From Aphis gossypii (taxonomy: Eukaryota; Arthropoda; Insecta; Hemiptera; Aphididae), in NCBI RefSeq assembly GCF_020184175.1, contig NC_065531.1, forward strand, positions 49,993,213-50,057,212: a DNA stretch of 64,000 nucleotides, in the 5' to 3' direction. The position numbers and the translations under genes were made by a program. Below, one piece after another: positions 38,434-51,219 of the stretch; position 1 is the stretch's first letter; each line of letters opens with the position of its first letter. Under the pieces are notes generated by a model. That model saw only the letters and a program-made list of their open reading frames with translations. It was not told where the DNA came from and made no database searches.

Positions 38434-40916
38434 GTAAGAAATATCCATTACTGCAAATCCTGTCTTAAACTTATATATGCGTGGCGAGAACTCACTTGGA
38501 TTTAACACACACGAAAATTGTGTATTTATAAAAATTATAAGTTCCCAATATTTTATTCCATTGTATAATATATAACTATATATGAGTACGGTGGTTTGAT
38601 AAAAAAAATTGTTTCATTGCAAGCATAACAGTTAAGATACATGACGAATTCCTAGACACGATAAAATATAATATAGAAAACACACTTTGATTCAATTAGA
38701 TAGGTTATTCAATATTTTAGTATTTTGTATCTGCCATCTGTATGTATAATAATATACGCGTACAAGTTGATTTTTAAGATGTAAAGATGCAGTTTACAAC
38801 ATTACATCAAAGAAATGTTTAAAAAAAAAAATTGATTTCTGTTAAAATTGAAGTAAACGAGTGATGGACACGTCTTCTCGATAAAATATGTTGTCTTCCA
38901 TATTATTATTTTTAATACGAGTTGGTAACAAAATGTAGAAAAATAGTAGTCGCCACGATCCTCGTATGATCTGAGTGTCTGCAGTTGTTGTTACTATTGC
39001 GTTATACCTGTTAGATTATTCTTAATTGAACCGTTTTTGCGTCGTTGCGCTCGCGCCTTAAATAATTATATTATTATTGTTGCAGCGCGGTGTCCGATGC
39101 TTCTCTCGTAGAGTGGCTCATGCTGTAGTTTTTGTCTAGAAAACGACGTTGCCTTCACCGATTTGTCTTGACCGGTTCGGATTATTATATTTATTTATTA
39201 ATGTAATACTATAATTATGCGGTATAAGTGCACTGCGTACCTCATTCGTAATTCGGTAAGATATATGTATCAAAAGTTATCTGACTTTTCTCCCCCCCCC
39301 CCCCCCAAAAAAAGAGGTTATTGTTTTTTTCGCACAGTGCTTGTGTAGCGCAGGTCCTGATTTTCGCATTTCGTGTCGCTCGCCGTAGGTGATGGGTACG
39401 CATATATTATTAATTTGATTTCGCACTGCCGCTTTAGCTGTGACTTGGCGCATCGTTCGATATCGATTTCAAAAATCAGCTCGAATCACATTTCACCGGT
39501 GATTAGAGCATGTCTGAAATATATCATCGAGTCAAATCTAAACGAACACAACTCATCGTAAACGAACTTTATGTGTATATACACACGTAGTCGCGATATG
39601 ACGAGAAGGGGTCGTTAAAAATACGTCGTTATGTAACCGGAAGTAGTCATTTTACTCGAAATTGATATTTTATTTTAACTTAATATAGATTATAAACAAG
39701 CTTAGTGCGGTATAGTCCAGTATTGGTAATTAATAATTTAGCTTAGTATAATATGCGATGGACTGTGCTCATCGTTTATTCTATTTAATGAAACTACACG
39801 TTACCTACACTTTAACTATACCTATACCAAACATCACTTGTAGATACACGACATCGACAAATAACATTATTAAAACATCATAATAGATATTTCCACGATT
39901 TAGATAATGATACTATAATTAGTAAATGTATAAGAGTAAAATAAAAGAAAACATGTACGATTTTGTTATAAAGCTTCAAAAAATAGCGAACAATTTTTAT
40001 CATAATATATATTTTTTTTAAATATTGAACGGTGTAAAATATAACACTTGCAGTAGGTACCTACATTTCATTATTTATAGTAGTTTTTAAATCAAAAGAT
40101 TTATTTTTTTTTCTAGTTCAGTAGTTTTTTTAATAAAAATATATGTACTTACCTATTTAATGTTATTAATATTTGTAATTATTATGTAAATTTAAAACTT
40201 AAAATTATAAGTATAAATTATCGGTACATTTCAATAGTATGTTAAAAAAAAAGAATATTCTAGTATTGTACACGTACTTTAATTTAATGAAAATATTATT
40301 ATTGATTTATTTTAAATAAAACTCGTACAATTAAAAATATAATATATTACATTAAATTTTTAATACTGATTTAATAATTATAACATTATTTGTACGTCAA
40401 TGTAGGGCTAGTAATATAATCTTTAAATAATAATGTATGAGAATAGAACATATTTTTTTTTAATCGATGGGGTCATGGGGGGGGGCAATACCTAAAAATA
40501 GCTTTCACTATAAGGGGCTCCTTTACGTCTAATTTCGGATGTGGGTCCTATACTGCGATGCAAGTTCATTATTCCAAATTTGGTATGAACAATCTCCTTA
40601 CACTTATAGCCCATCACCAATCCATGGCCCACGAGTATAGTAGATTACTGTATGATTGATGATTGTTAAAGAAAAAAATTACCCAAATGAGCTGTATAGC
40701 TAGTTTAAAATTATAATAATATCTATCAAAACAAAATTGGTTCTTGTTTGTTATCGAAATACTAGAGCCATAAACTTGTAAATAAATAACCCCATCCCAA
40801 GCAATATCGTTAAGTTCACCGCACTTAATGGTCTCTAATTTGATATTTTAATATATCTCGATATAACATTGTTATTATGTAGAGAAGTCTGGTTTGTGAT
40901 ATATTTATCGAAAAAT
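38434..40916. other. intergenic DNA with island at 38940-39660
   Basis: The island includes a 61-codon plus-strand frame (39373-39561, GTG start) with fair composition but no clear acceptor or donor. Otherwise AT-rich. Confidence 0.5.
39292..39306. repeat. poly(C) run of 15
   Basis: Fifteen C residues followed directly by seven A. Other G/C homopolymers: 11 G at 27535-27545 and 9 G at 40477-40485. Confidence 0.95.
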
Positions 40917-40939
40917 AACCTAACCTAACCTAACCTAAC
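40917..40939. repeat. interstitial telomere-type repeat (AACCT)n
   Basis: Four full AACCT units and a partial fifth, equal to (TTAGG)n on the other strand, the arthropod telomeric unit. Shorter traces occur near 50-60, 37352-37366 and 49480-49492. Confidence 0.8.
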
Positions 40940-43900
40940 ATTTCATGACTTCATGTAATACTTGAAATTTATTGTATTTTATTAACATTTATAATCATAT
41001 TAAATGTTACTGCAGGCTGGTCACTATGTATTGTATGTATATTAAAAGTGTTTAAACCTAACTTAAATTAAAAACGTTATTATAACTACTTATTATAAAA
41101 TATCGTTAAAAATAAATTTTAAGGAGTTGTTCTTTGCAATATTAAATATTAGTATTTTAATTTTATAACAAAAATATATTTTTGCGACTATTAATAAATT
41201 CATGTCAAAGAATTTTTTAACATTTTTGTATAGGTTTAAGAATATCTTTTGTGTGATTTTGTACAGTAAATAATTTTTAATCAACATTTATATAAAAAAA
41301 AACTAATTACATTTTATTATTTCTTATGCCTATAAGGCTATAAATAATTTTAAAAAAGTTAAAACATTTTGAAAATTTAATCTTAAAATGAAAATAATAA
41401 TATACAAATTTCAAGTATCTATAGTTATTCGTTTTCGATTTTATCGAAAATTTGATTTACACAAAAATTCCCATTTTTTGTTTGTTTTTACTTTTTATCG
41501 ATTAAAAATAAAAATAAGGACTGGGAATTTTTAAGTTACAAGCTAGATCCAATTTGATATTCAAGATCACCCTTATTTTTGAAAATCGAATCATTTTATA
41601 GACAACTTGTCGTGTACATAATACACATACCTACACAAAAAGAAAAATTATTGTAATACCAATACATTCATTTCGCCATAATCAAAAACCACGCATTGGT
41701 AAGTATTGTGTTAGCTAATTATATTTTTTTTTGATTTTTAGATGTGATGGTTGCCATAAAAACCTTGAACTTAAACAGTTTATTATATTGTACTTACAAT
41801 AGCAGATTACAGATGCAGATACGTGTTTAAGTATTAATAAACTTTATTATATATACATATATTTTTTTACTTTCAAAATTGTTTTAAAAGTATTAAAATA
41901 ATATTGTTTATATATTGGAAGACATTCATTATTCATAAGTAGTAAGTACATATTATAATATTTATAAGTAACTTACGCATAGTTAACTTTGTTAAAAAGT
42001 ACCTATTGTATGGATACATATCGGAATATACTTTTTTTTAAAGTATACAATTTTAAAGTAATTTTATTTGTTAACACATTTCGTATTAATTTTATATTCG
42101 TTTGTTCAAGCATTCATAAGAAGGATTACAATTTAAAATAAACTTTATTTCCAGATTCTAAAATTGAAAACCATATCATGATATTATTATTATAACAATA
42201 TACTTTAAGGTACTTTTTTTTTTATAAATCGTTCAAATACTTACAAAATGCGGTCTCCACTTTAGTTTGGGAAAAAGTATAATACAATACCTATATATAT
42301 ATATACGAATATATATATCTATTAAATTTTAAGCTGAAATAAAATAAAGAAAGTTTTACCAAATTCACATTTTTATTTTATTTTTTTCAGCACCGAGATT
42401 AATTTTATATTTTTTATCAGTTCACTGACGTCTTGTTCTTTTTATATATATAATATTTATTCTCGAGTCATCGTTCTTGCGGAATTGCCATTCAAAAAAC
42501 GTTCGCTTATCCAAGGTGAAAGAATGGAAAAAAAAATTATATATATATAAATCTCTGGCTTTTCCATCATCGTCATCTTATATGCCAAAGGCGAACCCTC
42601 TCCTCGGCGTCCCTTAACCATCTCGTATTTTTTTTTCGATTTCCAATCGTCGTATGTATCTAGCCATCGGCCGCGATTGCCCAGCCGACCGTGCAACCCC
42701 TGAAAATAAATCTTTACGCTGGAACGGATCCCAGTTGTTGTGCGCGAGCTGGATTTAAAAAATAAAAATACAAAATGATGAAAAAACTCTCATACATATA
42801 TATATACATATAAAAATTCGCTCCCGCACATATATTATTATTATTATTATTATATATATTATAGAAAAGATGAGAAAACCGATCGGAAATAAACGGCAGA
42901 GAAATAAGCGTAATAACGTTATACTCTTTACTTATTATTATTTATTTTTTATTTCCAGAGATTATAAAGAAAAAATATCTCTCTAGATATACCTTAAAGA
43001 GAGAACGATGATTTCTACGGAGTCGCAATAACCAATGTATGACGTAGTAATTGTCCATCCGAGAAATCGGGAACAATCTTTTGCCAAACGTATATATATA
43101 TTTGGATTTTTATACTTTAATCCGACATGGTGGTATATAATATAGTTGTAATATTATATAGGTATATAGAAAGTTGCCGGCAAAAATGTAATCTCGTTGG
43201 AAATATTTTTTATTATTATTGATATCAAAACTACCGAGAGGTCAAATATTCGACAACGAGCCATCACAATCACTTAGGTTTATTTATTTCCAAAACAGTT
43301 TACTCGAAATTTATACGCTCATAAGCCGATGCACTATTTATAATAATATTTTTTTTTAATCTTAATTTAAAATTAACAATTTATAAAAAAGTCATACTTT
43401 AAAAAAGAAAATATTGGAATTTTTATAAATGCCTACGCAATATTTTTTGTGTGTGATAAATCCGAGTGCGTTCTCGCCGTATAAGTTAGAGGCAGTATTA
43501 GAAATAACTTGCTAATATTACTATTTCTACTCAGTATTATTATGGTAATTAAGATATTAACAATAATATTATCGAAAAAAAAACAATTTCTTCATATTGA
43601 ATAATAGAAGAAAGTTTGATAGGAAAAACTATCCACTGATGACATCTCATTCTTTTTTTGTTTTTAATAGATAAATTTTATTAACTATTCATTGTTTTCA
43701 GCCCACAGGCTATTATTTATAAATACTAATTTTAAAGACTATTAAAAGTGTGTGTACTATAAAAGCAAAACGTTTTCAATAAGTGTTAATATTTTTACTA
43801 TAACCATTGATTTTATAATAAAATCAATAATATTACTGTAGAATATAATAGATCACTACTCCAAGTATCAACTCCAATTACCGTCATATGATAAAGCGAT

Positions 43901-44533
43901 GATATTATGTTAGTATATTTTTTTGTCAGTTTGTCTGCTTCGGTAAATATCTGCCAAAAACGCAATAAACACATGTACATAAGTGCATTTTAATATTTAA
44001 TTCAGTAAAAAATGATCGATTATCATTATCATGTTGTGTTTTTTTATTGAAGCTTTATAAAAGTGTTTGCGTCTGTCAACGGTGTACATAAAATTAATAT
44101 TATATTTAGAAAATGGTAGTTGATCCGATTTATAATTAAGTTATTTTGCTTAGTTTAGATTTGTTAAATTTCTGTGGGAAACCAGAAACAAAGACAATAA
44201 TGCGTCCAAAAAATGTTTTTCGTTATTTATTATTATATGAGACTCGAAATAGCGGAAACTAGATAACTGTGATTATGACAGAATTATACTTATACAATAT
44301 GCATTATGCTATTATGTATGTGATTTCATAGACTATGAGTTATCGACGTTATCGTGTAGCACTGTAGCTGATATAAATATAATACATTGCAAAATATAAT
44401 TGTGCTACAGTTGATACAGTATGTATTAGCAGTTAGCACACTATAGTGACTAACACATTCTGGTCACAGACGGCCCCTATGTGAGGGCTGTGCATTGTGT
44501 TATTGGGGTGGTTAAAAATGTGCTCTGCATCAG
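40940..44533. other. AT-rich intergenic DNA
   Basis: Includes the probable dispersed repeat at 41420-41640 and a small GC-richer patch at 42450-42760. No gene seen. Confidence 0.55.
41420..41640. repeat. probable dispersed repeat
   Basis: Contains TTTTCGATTTTATCGAAAAT, AAGTTACAAGCTAGATCCAA and ATTCAAGATCACCCTTATTT, which I recall as a widespread aphid repeat. No second copy was seen in the window, so the support is weak. The good donor just downstream (CATTG|GTAAGT near 41699) may belong to it. Confidence 0.3.
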
Positions 44534-44638
44534 ATATTTCTTTAAAAACTTATATTATATCGGATCAAAATAGTAAAATCCCAGGAAGGCAGGAATCAGT
44601 TAGGAAGTTTGTAACGGGAACTAGTCAAACTTTTACAA
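44534..44638 (+). CDS. candidate symmetric internal exon (105 nt)
   Basis: Between CTGCATCAG and ACAA|GTAAGC, phase 1-1. Reads SLKTYIISDQNSKIPGRQES and VRKFVTGTSQTFT without stop; a frame shifted by one also stays open for much of it. Could be a real exon or a transposon-derived fragment. No partner exon identified. Confidence 0.3.
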
Positions 44639-45736
44639 GTAAGCCTATTCCTACACAATATTGTATACTCCATGCCTGCATATATCGTATACATTAACAT
44701 TATAAATCGGTTATTTTTATACACATAATACTTAGATAATAATATATAAAAATCATTATCATACTAAATTTTAACAGTATAATTGTTTATTTTGTGTAAA
44801 ATTTGTACGCTAAAATGTTTGATATTTGATACTGTTTTTGTATGCCCGCTTTATAAATTCAAAAATCCGTAAAGTTTCATCGAAAACATCGACTTCAATA
44901 AATTAAATGATCCGATCATGTTCATGGTTATCCGTTAACGCTAGTCATATACTAGTAAATTCATAACGTTAAATTTTCTCTTCGTTATTGATATTACTGT
45001 ACAACAATATTGTTGCTGACGGTACAATATTTTGTTGGCTATTGGAGTCAATCAGTTTTTCCGCAAACAAAACGACCTATTACCATTGTCAATATCTTCT
45101 ATTATTTTGCAATAAAATAAATAATAATTGATTGTTTCAGATAAGGTACATCCTAATATATATGTCTACAATAATTATTATAATTATTGTTTCTAAATGC
45201 CGATCTGGCTGTCTAAACGGCAGTCTTCAATAGATAATAAATTAGTTACTCGAGTAAGAATAAAAGCAGTACAGCTCGTAGAACTATAACAACGTTGTAA
45301 ACGAAATATATATATGTTGTAAGTAGTAAGTACGAAAATCATTAAAAGTAATAACAGTCCTTAGAAAATCCGTAAAAAATAACTGTTTCGAGATCCATTT
45401 ATTTATTTTAAACTTCTCGTTCCAGATAAAATAGAAAACTGTTTTACAGCGATAATAATACTGAAGAATATTATTCGTTAAAAAAAAATTATATTATTAT
45501 GTATTTACACGAATGCTAAATATTTGGTAATAATATATACATACCTAATAATATACCTCTGTCCTCTATATTAAAAATTTAACAGTTTAATCGCTATATA
45601 AATGTATAATGCTATATTCGCTCGTATATTTCATATTTATCAACGGTATTACAATATGTTATATTTATATTAATATGAATAATAACGATTAACTAGAGTC
45701 TAGACATTTTTAAAATTTTTGGATAAGTATACTCAC

Positions 45737-45863
45737 TGTTACGCAGTACCATATGGCCGCGAGGTATATAAAATGCGGTGACCGGTTCGGAAGAGCGGAC
45801 CAATGACAGCCGTGTATGTATTCCATACGTATTAAATACATTTGTATACAGCAAGATATCCAT
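45737..45863 (-). CDS. candidate first coding exon, minus strand
   Basis: ATG then 42 codons plus one base (MDILLYTNVFNTYGIHTRLS, SSEPVTAFYIPRGHMVLRN) ending in a consensus donor AACA|GTGAGTAT. In-frame stop upstream. The region is more GC-rich than its flanks. No matching downstream exon found. Confidence 0.3.
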
Positions 45864-48472
45864 GTAAGAACTCACATTTAACGTAATATTTTGTTAAAAA
45901 TAATATTTTTAGGAACTAAACCAAATTATAACTAAATTTATTTATTTGTTGTATTTAAAAATTCCCCTTTAATAGTATTTTTTTTTTTTTTTTATTGTCG
46001 AAAGACAATACTTTCACTGTTTTATAACTCGTAAATTTAATATTAGCAAAAAAATTAATTGATAACTGACTGTGAGTTTTTTGCCTATTTATGACGCCGA
46101 GTGATCAAAATGAAATGCATAAAATTACAGCGCAACTTCCATATAACGAAATCTTACAAGGAATAAAAAAAAATCGTATTACAGAGGAATTTGTTGAATA
46201 TAATTAACTCATGATTAATACAGAAAGTCATGGCTCTCAAAAATAATCGTGAAATGAAAGTTCGTTATAATATGGGAGTTTATCTGTATAATAATTTAAT
46301 AAGATATGAAGTAAATTTAATTCTAATTTCTTATATTTTCGAAAATTATTAGTTAACGTCCTCAATCGATTGTAGAGCTACTACACGTCGAATCAATCGT
46401 CAATAATATGAAAGCGATAATTTTTTTTACCTGAAATATTCACTTCGTATATAGGTACATAAATCAGGGACCTACGAGAAACATATTATTATGGTAGATG
46501 TCTATATCATAACAAAATTCATAAACCTATAACTGATAGGTGCAATCGATCTGTACCTCAATTATAATTTTTAATTATCTCGAAAGTATCGTCGGTTACG
46601 CGAAATAAAAGTAAAATATTAATAAATTATATAATATTTTGCGCGATTATGAAGTTCCTGTCGACGTTCTTCACGGTCTCCTTAATTTTCTGTATTATAA
46701 TTTATACTGCAGTTCACATTATATTATAATATGTTGGAACGGTACGCATTATATTAAACCAACTCGCGTGGGCGGCGCCATTCGTCTATACATATACGTC
46801 CGTATTATTTTTTTTCATCGACGCACTTACTTTGTACTACACACACGAGAGGATTTTTCGTTTTCAAAACGCTTTTAATCAAAAAAAAAAAAATAATAAT
46901 AATAATAATAATGATAATAAAAATACGCAGCAGGCCGTAGTAGTTGTGGTGAGTGGGGGGAAGTCGGTAGACCTATACACTGTTGTCGCGGTTTCTTTTT
47001 CCTCTTCCTTTGGTTTCCATTTCCCTAATGGCCGCATGCGTCTATGCGATGAAAATTCCAGTGCGTTTCGGGTACACGAGCAAAAATAATAAAACGCGAA
47101 AAAACATACATTTTATCTGTACACGCGACGCTGACGAGGCACAAAGACGCGTCATCCATTATATATTTTATATTTATGTTATAGCAGCATGGATGGGTAC
47201 ATTCGAGCCCGTGATTCGCGCGTTATTACGTACGCGCGTACGCCTGCATGCCAGTGGGGCTTTGCCTCCCCTATTTTTTTTTTATTCTTACTGTACGTAA
47301 AATGTTTAATATATATAAGTACATATAAATATTGGTTGACTAACCTACGAGACTGCAGTGGTGGAGTTAGGCATAGAGTCACACAATCATCATTTCGTTT
47401 ATTTTTTGAATAATTAAAGTACACCTACAATGTGCAATGTGAAACGTGAGGTAGATATATTTTAAAATTCAAAATATTGTTTTTTAAACTGTGAACATAT
47501 CTTACATGCTGTTAGTGGTACGATATTATGCTTTTTCGTAAATCTCTGTAATAGGTCACAGTATAGTATATCTACTGTTTAGATATACCAACAATTTTCA
47601 TTGAAATTCGTCTTTCTAAACAAAATCGTTTTCCTTTTTTCATTTACCTACTAATGCAGTTATTCAAATTATCCTTTTTAAAAGCTTATCGCATGTTCAA
47701 GTTTTCAATTACTTAAATTTGTGTTTCAACCATTAAGAAGTAACTCGTGACGATATAAACTTATTTATTTTTTCAATCTAGAACTATGTTTTTTCCATTA
47801 AATTGTTAAGCCGGTTCTACGAAAACTTTAAAATATTTAAATCAAATGTTGAATAAATAGTTTCTTAAGTTATTAACATGTATGTAAGTACTAACATTCA
47901 TAAAAGTTTTTATAAAATATAATACTTAGTCTAGTTTAGGACACTTTTTATCTACAATAAAAAATTACTCGCTTGAAAAAATAGTGGAACTGATTTAGAA
48001 AAAAGTTAATGTCATCATAGGATATCTTTTTTTTTAAATTGTATAAAAATGTTTTCCTATTATTTAAAAATATGGTGTTTATATTAAAATTTAGATAAAA
48101 CAATTTTGTATATGAATAGAAAACGGTATAGGTCATATGAATTGGTATTATTACGATATTCTAGCTCTTAAAAATATTATAGGTACATAAATAATATAAA
48201 TATTAGTCGGTGCTTACCTTTCGTCATACGTTGGAGATCATTATTATTCTTTGAATATTATTCATTTCTAAACTAATGTAGAAAAGTACATCAATTAATT
48301 TATTAATAAATTATTTGAATATATAATACATTTTACAGTCATGGAGGTGTATTACTGATATTTGAGTGTTAAAGTGACTAATATAATATTTTATTCTGTT
48401 ATTACTATTACATACATAGAAATAATATGTCAGTAGGTATGCCTAATGCTTAAACTTAAACGTATTACTTAC
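45864..48472. other. intergenic DNA with CpG-rich island at 46600-47300
   Basis: Within the island are a short ORF with a signal-peptide-like start (MKFLSTFFTVSLIFCIII, plus strand near 46649, 26 codons) and a 90-codon plus-strand ORF 47028-47300 without recognisable domain. A lone MITE-type end lies at 47356-47370. Confidence 0.5.
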
Positions 48473-48500
48473 GATGATTTCGATCTCGGGATTTTCAATG
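48473..48500 (-). CDS. candidate 28-nt micro-exon
   Basis: Bounded by ATAATTTACAG and ATC|GTAAGT. Two frames are open, one reading IENPEIEII. Another good minus-strand donor lies further on (CGAAAG|GTAAGC near 48218), so a gene with small exons may run leftwards here. Not proven. Confidence 0.3.
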
Positions 48501-49470
48501 CTGTAAATTATAAATTATTTTACATGATTGCCTTGAGCCCTCTTATACTTTGAAAAATGTGTTGAAAAATAAAAGAATTCTAGATCTTCTACGACCGTGG
48601 TTTAGTAGCTGATGATGTAAATAACGACGACGGCGATGATCGCATATATTTATATATAACAATAACACGAGTATAATATGTAGATTTTTCGGTTGGATTC
48701 GGTTTTTTTTACTCCCGGAGACGAGTCGTCTGAGCCCTGGGGGAGTTGTGGATAATATATACATGTTTATTATTTCTACTACGAGTCGGTGACGCAGATG
48801 GAAGATATTATATAAAAAAAAACTGCAACAGACTACAAAATCGCATATACAAATAATATATGTAAAGGCGTTCGTTAATTTTGTGTTTTTTCCTCACCAC
48901 TGTATAATGCTCTCCGCCAGTCGTTTCTCATCGGGTGAAGCTGTTTCCGCAATAATTATGCAAATTCACGTAACGTCCATTCAACGACGGAACATAAAAT
49001 CACGCCATTTTGAATAATACATGCAATAATAATTATACGAATGCGATACATATAGAGTAAAATATACTATAGTACTAAATTATGATGGTCATCGAATGTA
49101 CTATTGTGTGTTATTTATAGGTAGAGTTGAATTAAACAATTTTGAGCTGTATTATTTTTCGTAGATATATTCATATAGCTTTGTTGCAGTTATGGTTTAT
49201 TTTTGTACACGCACATAAGGCGTCTTGCGTAAAATTAAGCCAAATTACATCTGACAAAAAATAAAGCAAACTTCACACTGATCCCCTAACCCACCCATTC
49301 ATCACAAATTTTCCTGACAATCAATGTGATATTCATGATACATGAGAAGTTTGCGTTGCAACTTATAACTGGATAAACATTTTGAAAGGGTTTTTCGTTT
49401 CTCCGATGATATGAAAGTTACAAAGTGACACAATATGCATACAAAATAGCATGCATTAAACGATACTTAC
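48501..49470. other. intergenic or intronic DNA
   Basis: GC-richer at 48540-49000, with an octamer ATGCAAAT-type site at 48958-48965. If the micro-exon at 48473 and the donor at 49471 belong to one minus-strand gene, this is its intron; otherwise nothing. Confidence 0.4.
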
Positions 49471-49560
49471 CTTGATATTCTGTTAGGTTAGGTTGCTTGG
49501 AGGCTGAGATCTGGCGGAAAATATATCAAATACTATGAATTTGATAGCCTACTAGTATAT
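49471..49560 (-). other. candidate non-coding first exon, minus strand
   Basis: Ends AATATCAAG|GTAAGTAT (exon end 49471), a near-perfect donor. No ATG upstream in the likely exon, so it would be 5' UTR. The 5' limit is nominal. Confidence 0.3.
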
Positions 49561-49765
49561 AGTAAAAGTCTGACGATGATATGTTTTTGAGAATTGTTTA
49601 ATAGAAAATAGTTTTTTTTATAAAAAAGTGTAGATACTTGCGTGCGAGCTGTACAGTTGGCCTCGTAGTAAACCACCATTGACCATTTATGTGTTTGATG
49701 CACATCAGTATTCTAACATCTACATTCTACACGCACACGATAAAAATGGAATTTTAAGGATAATA

Positions 49766-49815
49766 ATGGATAATGGAGACAAAAATAAAATAGGCATCGG
49801 GTTAACGTACAACAT
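49766..49815 (+). CDS. candidate short first coding exon, plus strand
   Basis: ATG then MDNGDKNKIGIGLTYN and two bases, ending CAT|GTAAGTAT. Lies about 300 bp from, and divergent to, the minus-strand donor at 49471. If joined to the acceptor near 49916 the frame closes after four codons, so either the peptide is tiny or the next exon is elsewhere. Confidence 0.22.
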
Positions 49816-50955
49816 GTAAGTATATTTGGTTTTTTTAATCTTTGGGGTTAAACTTCACAACAATGATTGTAGAATGGCACACATGTTCACAACCGGTTAA
49901 CAAAATTAATTTCAGTGACATGGATTAACGTACATGTTAAAAATATAAGCAACGGTCTCATGTACATAATAATAATAATAATAATAATGATAGTTATATA
50001 TTACTATAATATTAACGTGTTCTATTCCAGAATCAACTAATAGTAAATATTATACTATATATTATCTAATAAATATTTCTCTACTATAAAATACATTAAA
50101 AAGCGAACAAACAAACAAACAAACAACGTTCAACAACTCAAATGCTATGTATAGGTGATGGTGGCCCAAAAAACGGATGTTTAGAGATTCGAATGCGTGT
50201 TTTCACACACGAGGATATGTTAAATTACAGTAATCTAAAACATGGGTAAGTAATGAAGATTGGTTGGTGTTCAAAACCTCGCTTAAAAATAAATTACAAT
50301 AAAAAATTGAGATAACATTGGTCATATATACAAATAATAAATAAATAATAATACAAATAATATAAAAAGGCTTTATAAATATCACAAAAAATTGGGTGTA
50401 AAAACAAATTTGGCCTCGATTTTTTTTATGGCTGATGCATTGTATCATTAAGTCAAATAGGAACGCCTGCCTTAAACAATATATGATCTTAGCACCTATC
50501 TAATAATATTAAGTTAGTGAACCTTGAAGTTAAGATTATTAATAAAATATGAATTAATTATAAATAAGAAATATTAGGCTAATATTTTCTAACGATCTAC
50601 GAGAGAATACGAGATAAATAAATATCATAAAATCTGATATTATAAACAACAAAACTTATTTTTCAAAACTTGTTTACGTCAAAGAAAAATAATAAATATT
50701 TAAAAAAAAATTGTTCGCTAGATTAAATTTTCTTATAAAAAGAGTTATAATATATCAAGCATGTAATGTTGTTTTAATATTGAGCGTTTTGAAAGAAAAA
50801 ATTGCGTTATTTATGCTACGCACATAATATATATATATATATATTTATATATAAACGAACGTATTTGAAAATATGAAAATATTTGGTAACTGTTTGAACT
50901 CAATAATGTTATGCTGAAATTTCTAAATATATATATTATATGTTTACGAGTAATA
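49816..50955. other. ANKS1 3' flank, including its 3' UTR
   Basis: AT-rich; contains an (AACA)n run near 50106-50125. The right part is the 3' UTR of ANKS1. An 80-codon minus-strand frame (50203-50448) is hydrophobic and unsupported. Confidence 0.55.
50773..50778 (-). terminator. possible ANKS1 polyadenylation signal (ATTAAA)
   Basis: ATTAAA on the minus strand, about 178 nt after the ANKS1 stop codon. No canonical AATAAA was seen closer. This is a common hexamer in AT-rich DNA, so the call is weak. Confidence 0.25.
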
Positions 50956-51219
50956 TTAAGACTTTTCGTTCGACTCGCCTTTTTGAATACCATTTACTTT
51001 GATCTCGTTCACGGAATGTGATCTAGCGTGCTGATGGGAACTGCTTCGGCCGTCTCGAGTACCAGTGATCATGTTCGGCAACATGTGGTTGGCCGAGTGC
51101 GATCTCGTGTGACCATTATTGCCGTTCCGATTGCCCCCACTGGTCTGACCTTTGAGAGCCATTTGATAAGCGACTTCAAACGCTTGGCCTAACGTCAAGA
51201 TAATCTCGGTCGCTTGATC
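50956..51219 (-). CDS. ANKS1: ANKS1 coding exon 16 (PTB C-terminal helix, stop)
   Basis: Residues 1134-1220. Begins [20 protein letters not shown], the C-terminal PTB helix, nearly identical to human [18 protein letters not shown]. The tail is Asn/His/Ser-rich with an internal near-repeat (TRSHSANH and ARSHSVNE) and ends at TAA (50958-50956). Acceptor CTATAG. Confidence 0.95.
   Translation of the reverse strand, partial: DQATEIILTLGQAFEVAYQMALKGQTSGGNRNGNNGHTRSHSANHMLPNMITGTRDGRSSSHQHARSHSVNEIKVNGIQKGESNEKS

Noticed and set aside
46649..46729. Signal-peptide-like 26-codon ORF (MKFLSTFFTVSLIFC)
   Set aside because: Stops immediately, and only a weak GT donor is available to extend it.
47028..47300. 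90-codon plus-strand ORF from ATG 47028
   Set aside because: Clean but without recognisable domain, in a GC-rich island where long frames arise easily; no splice context that would require it.
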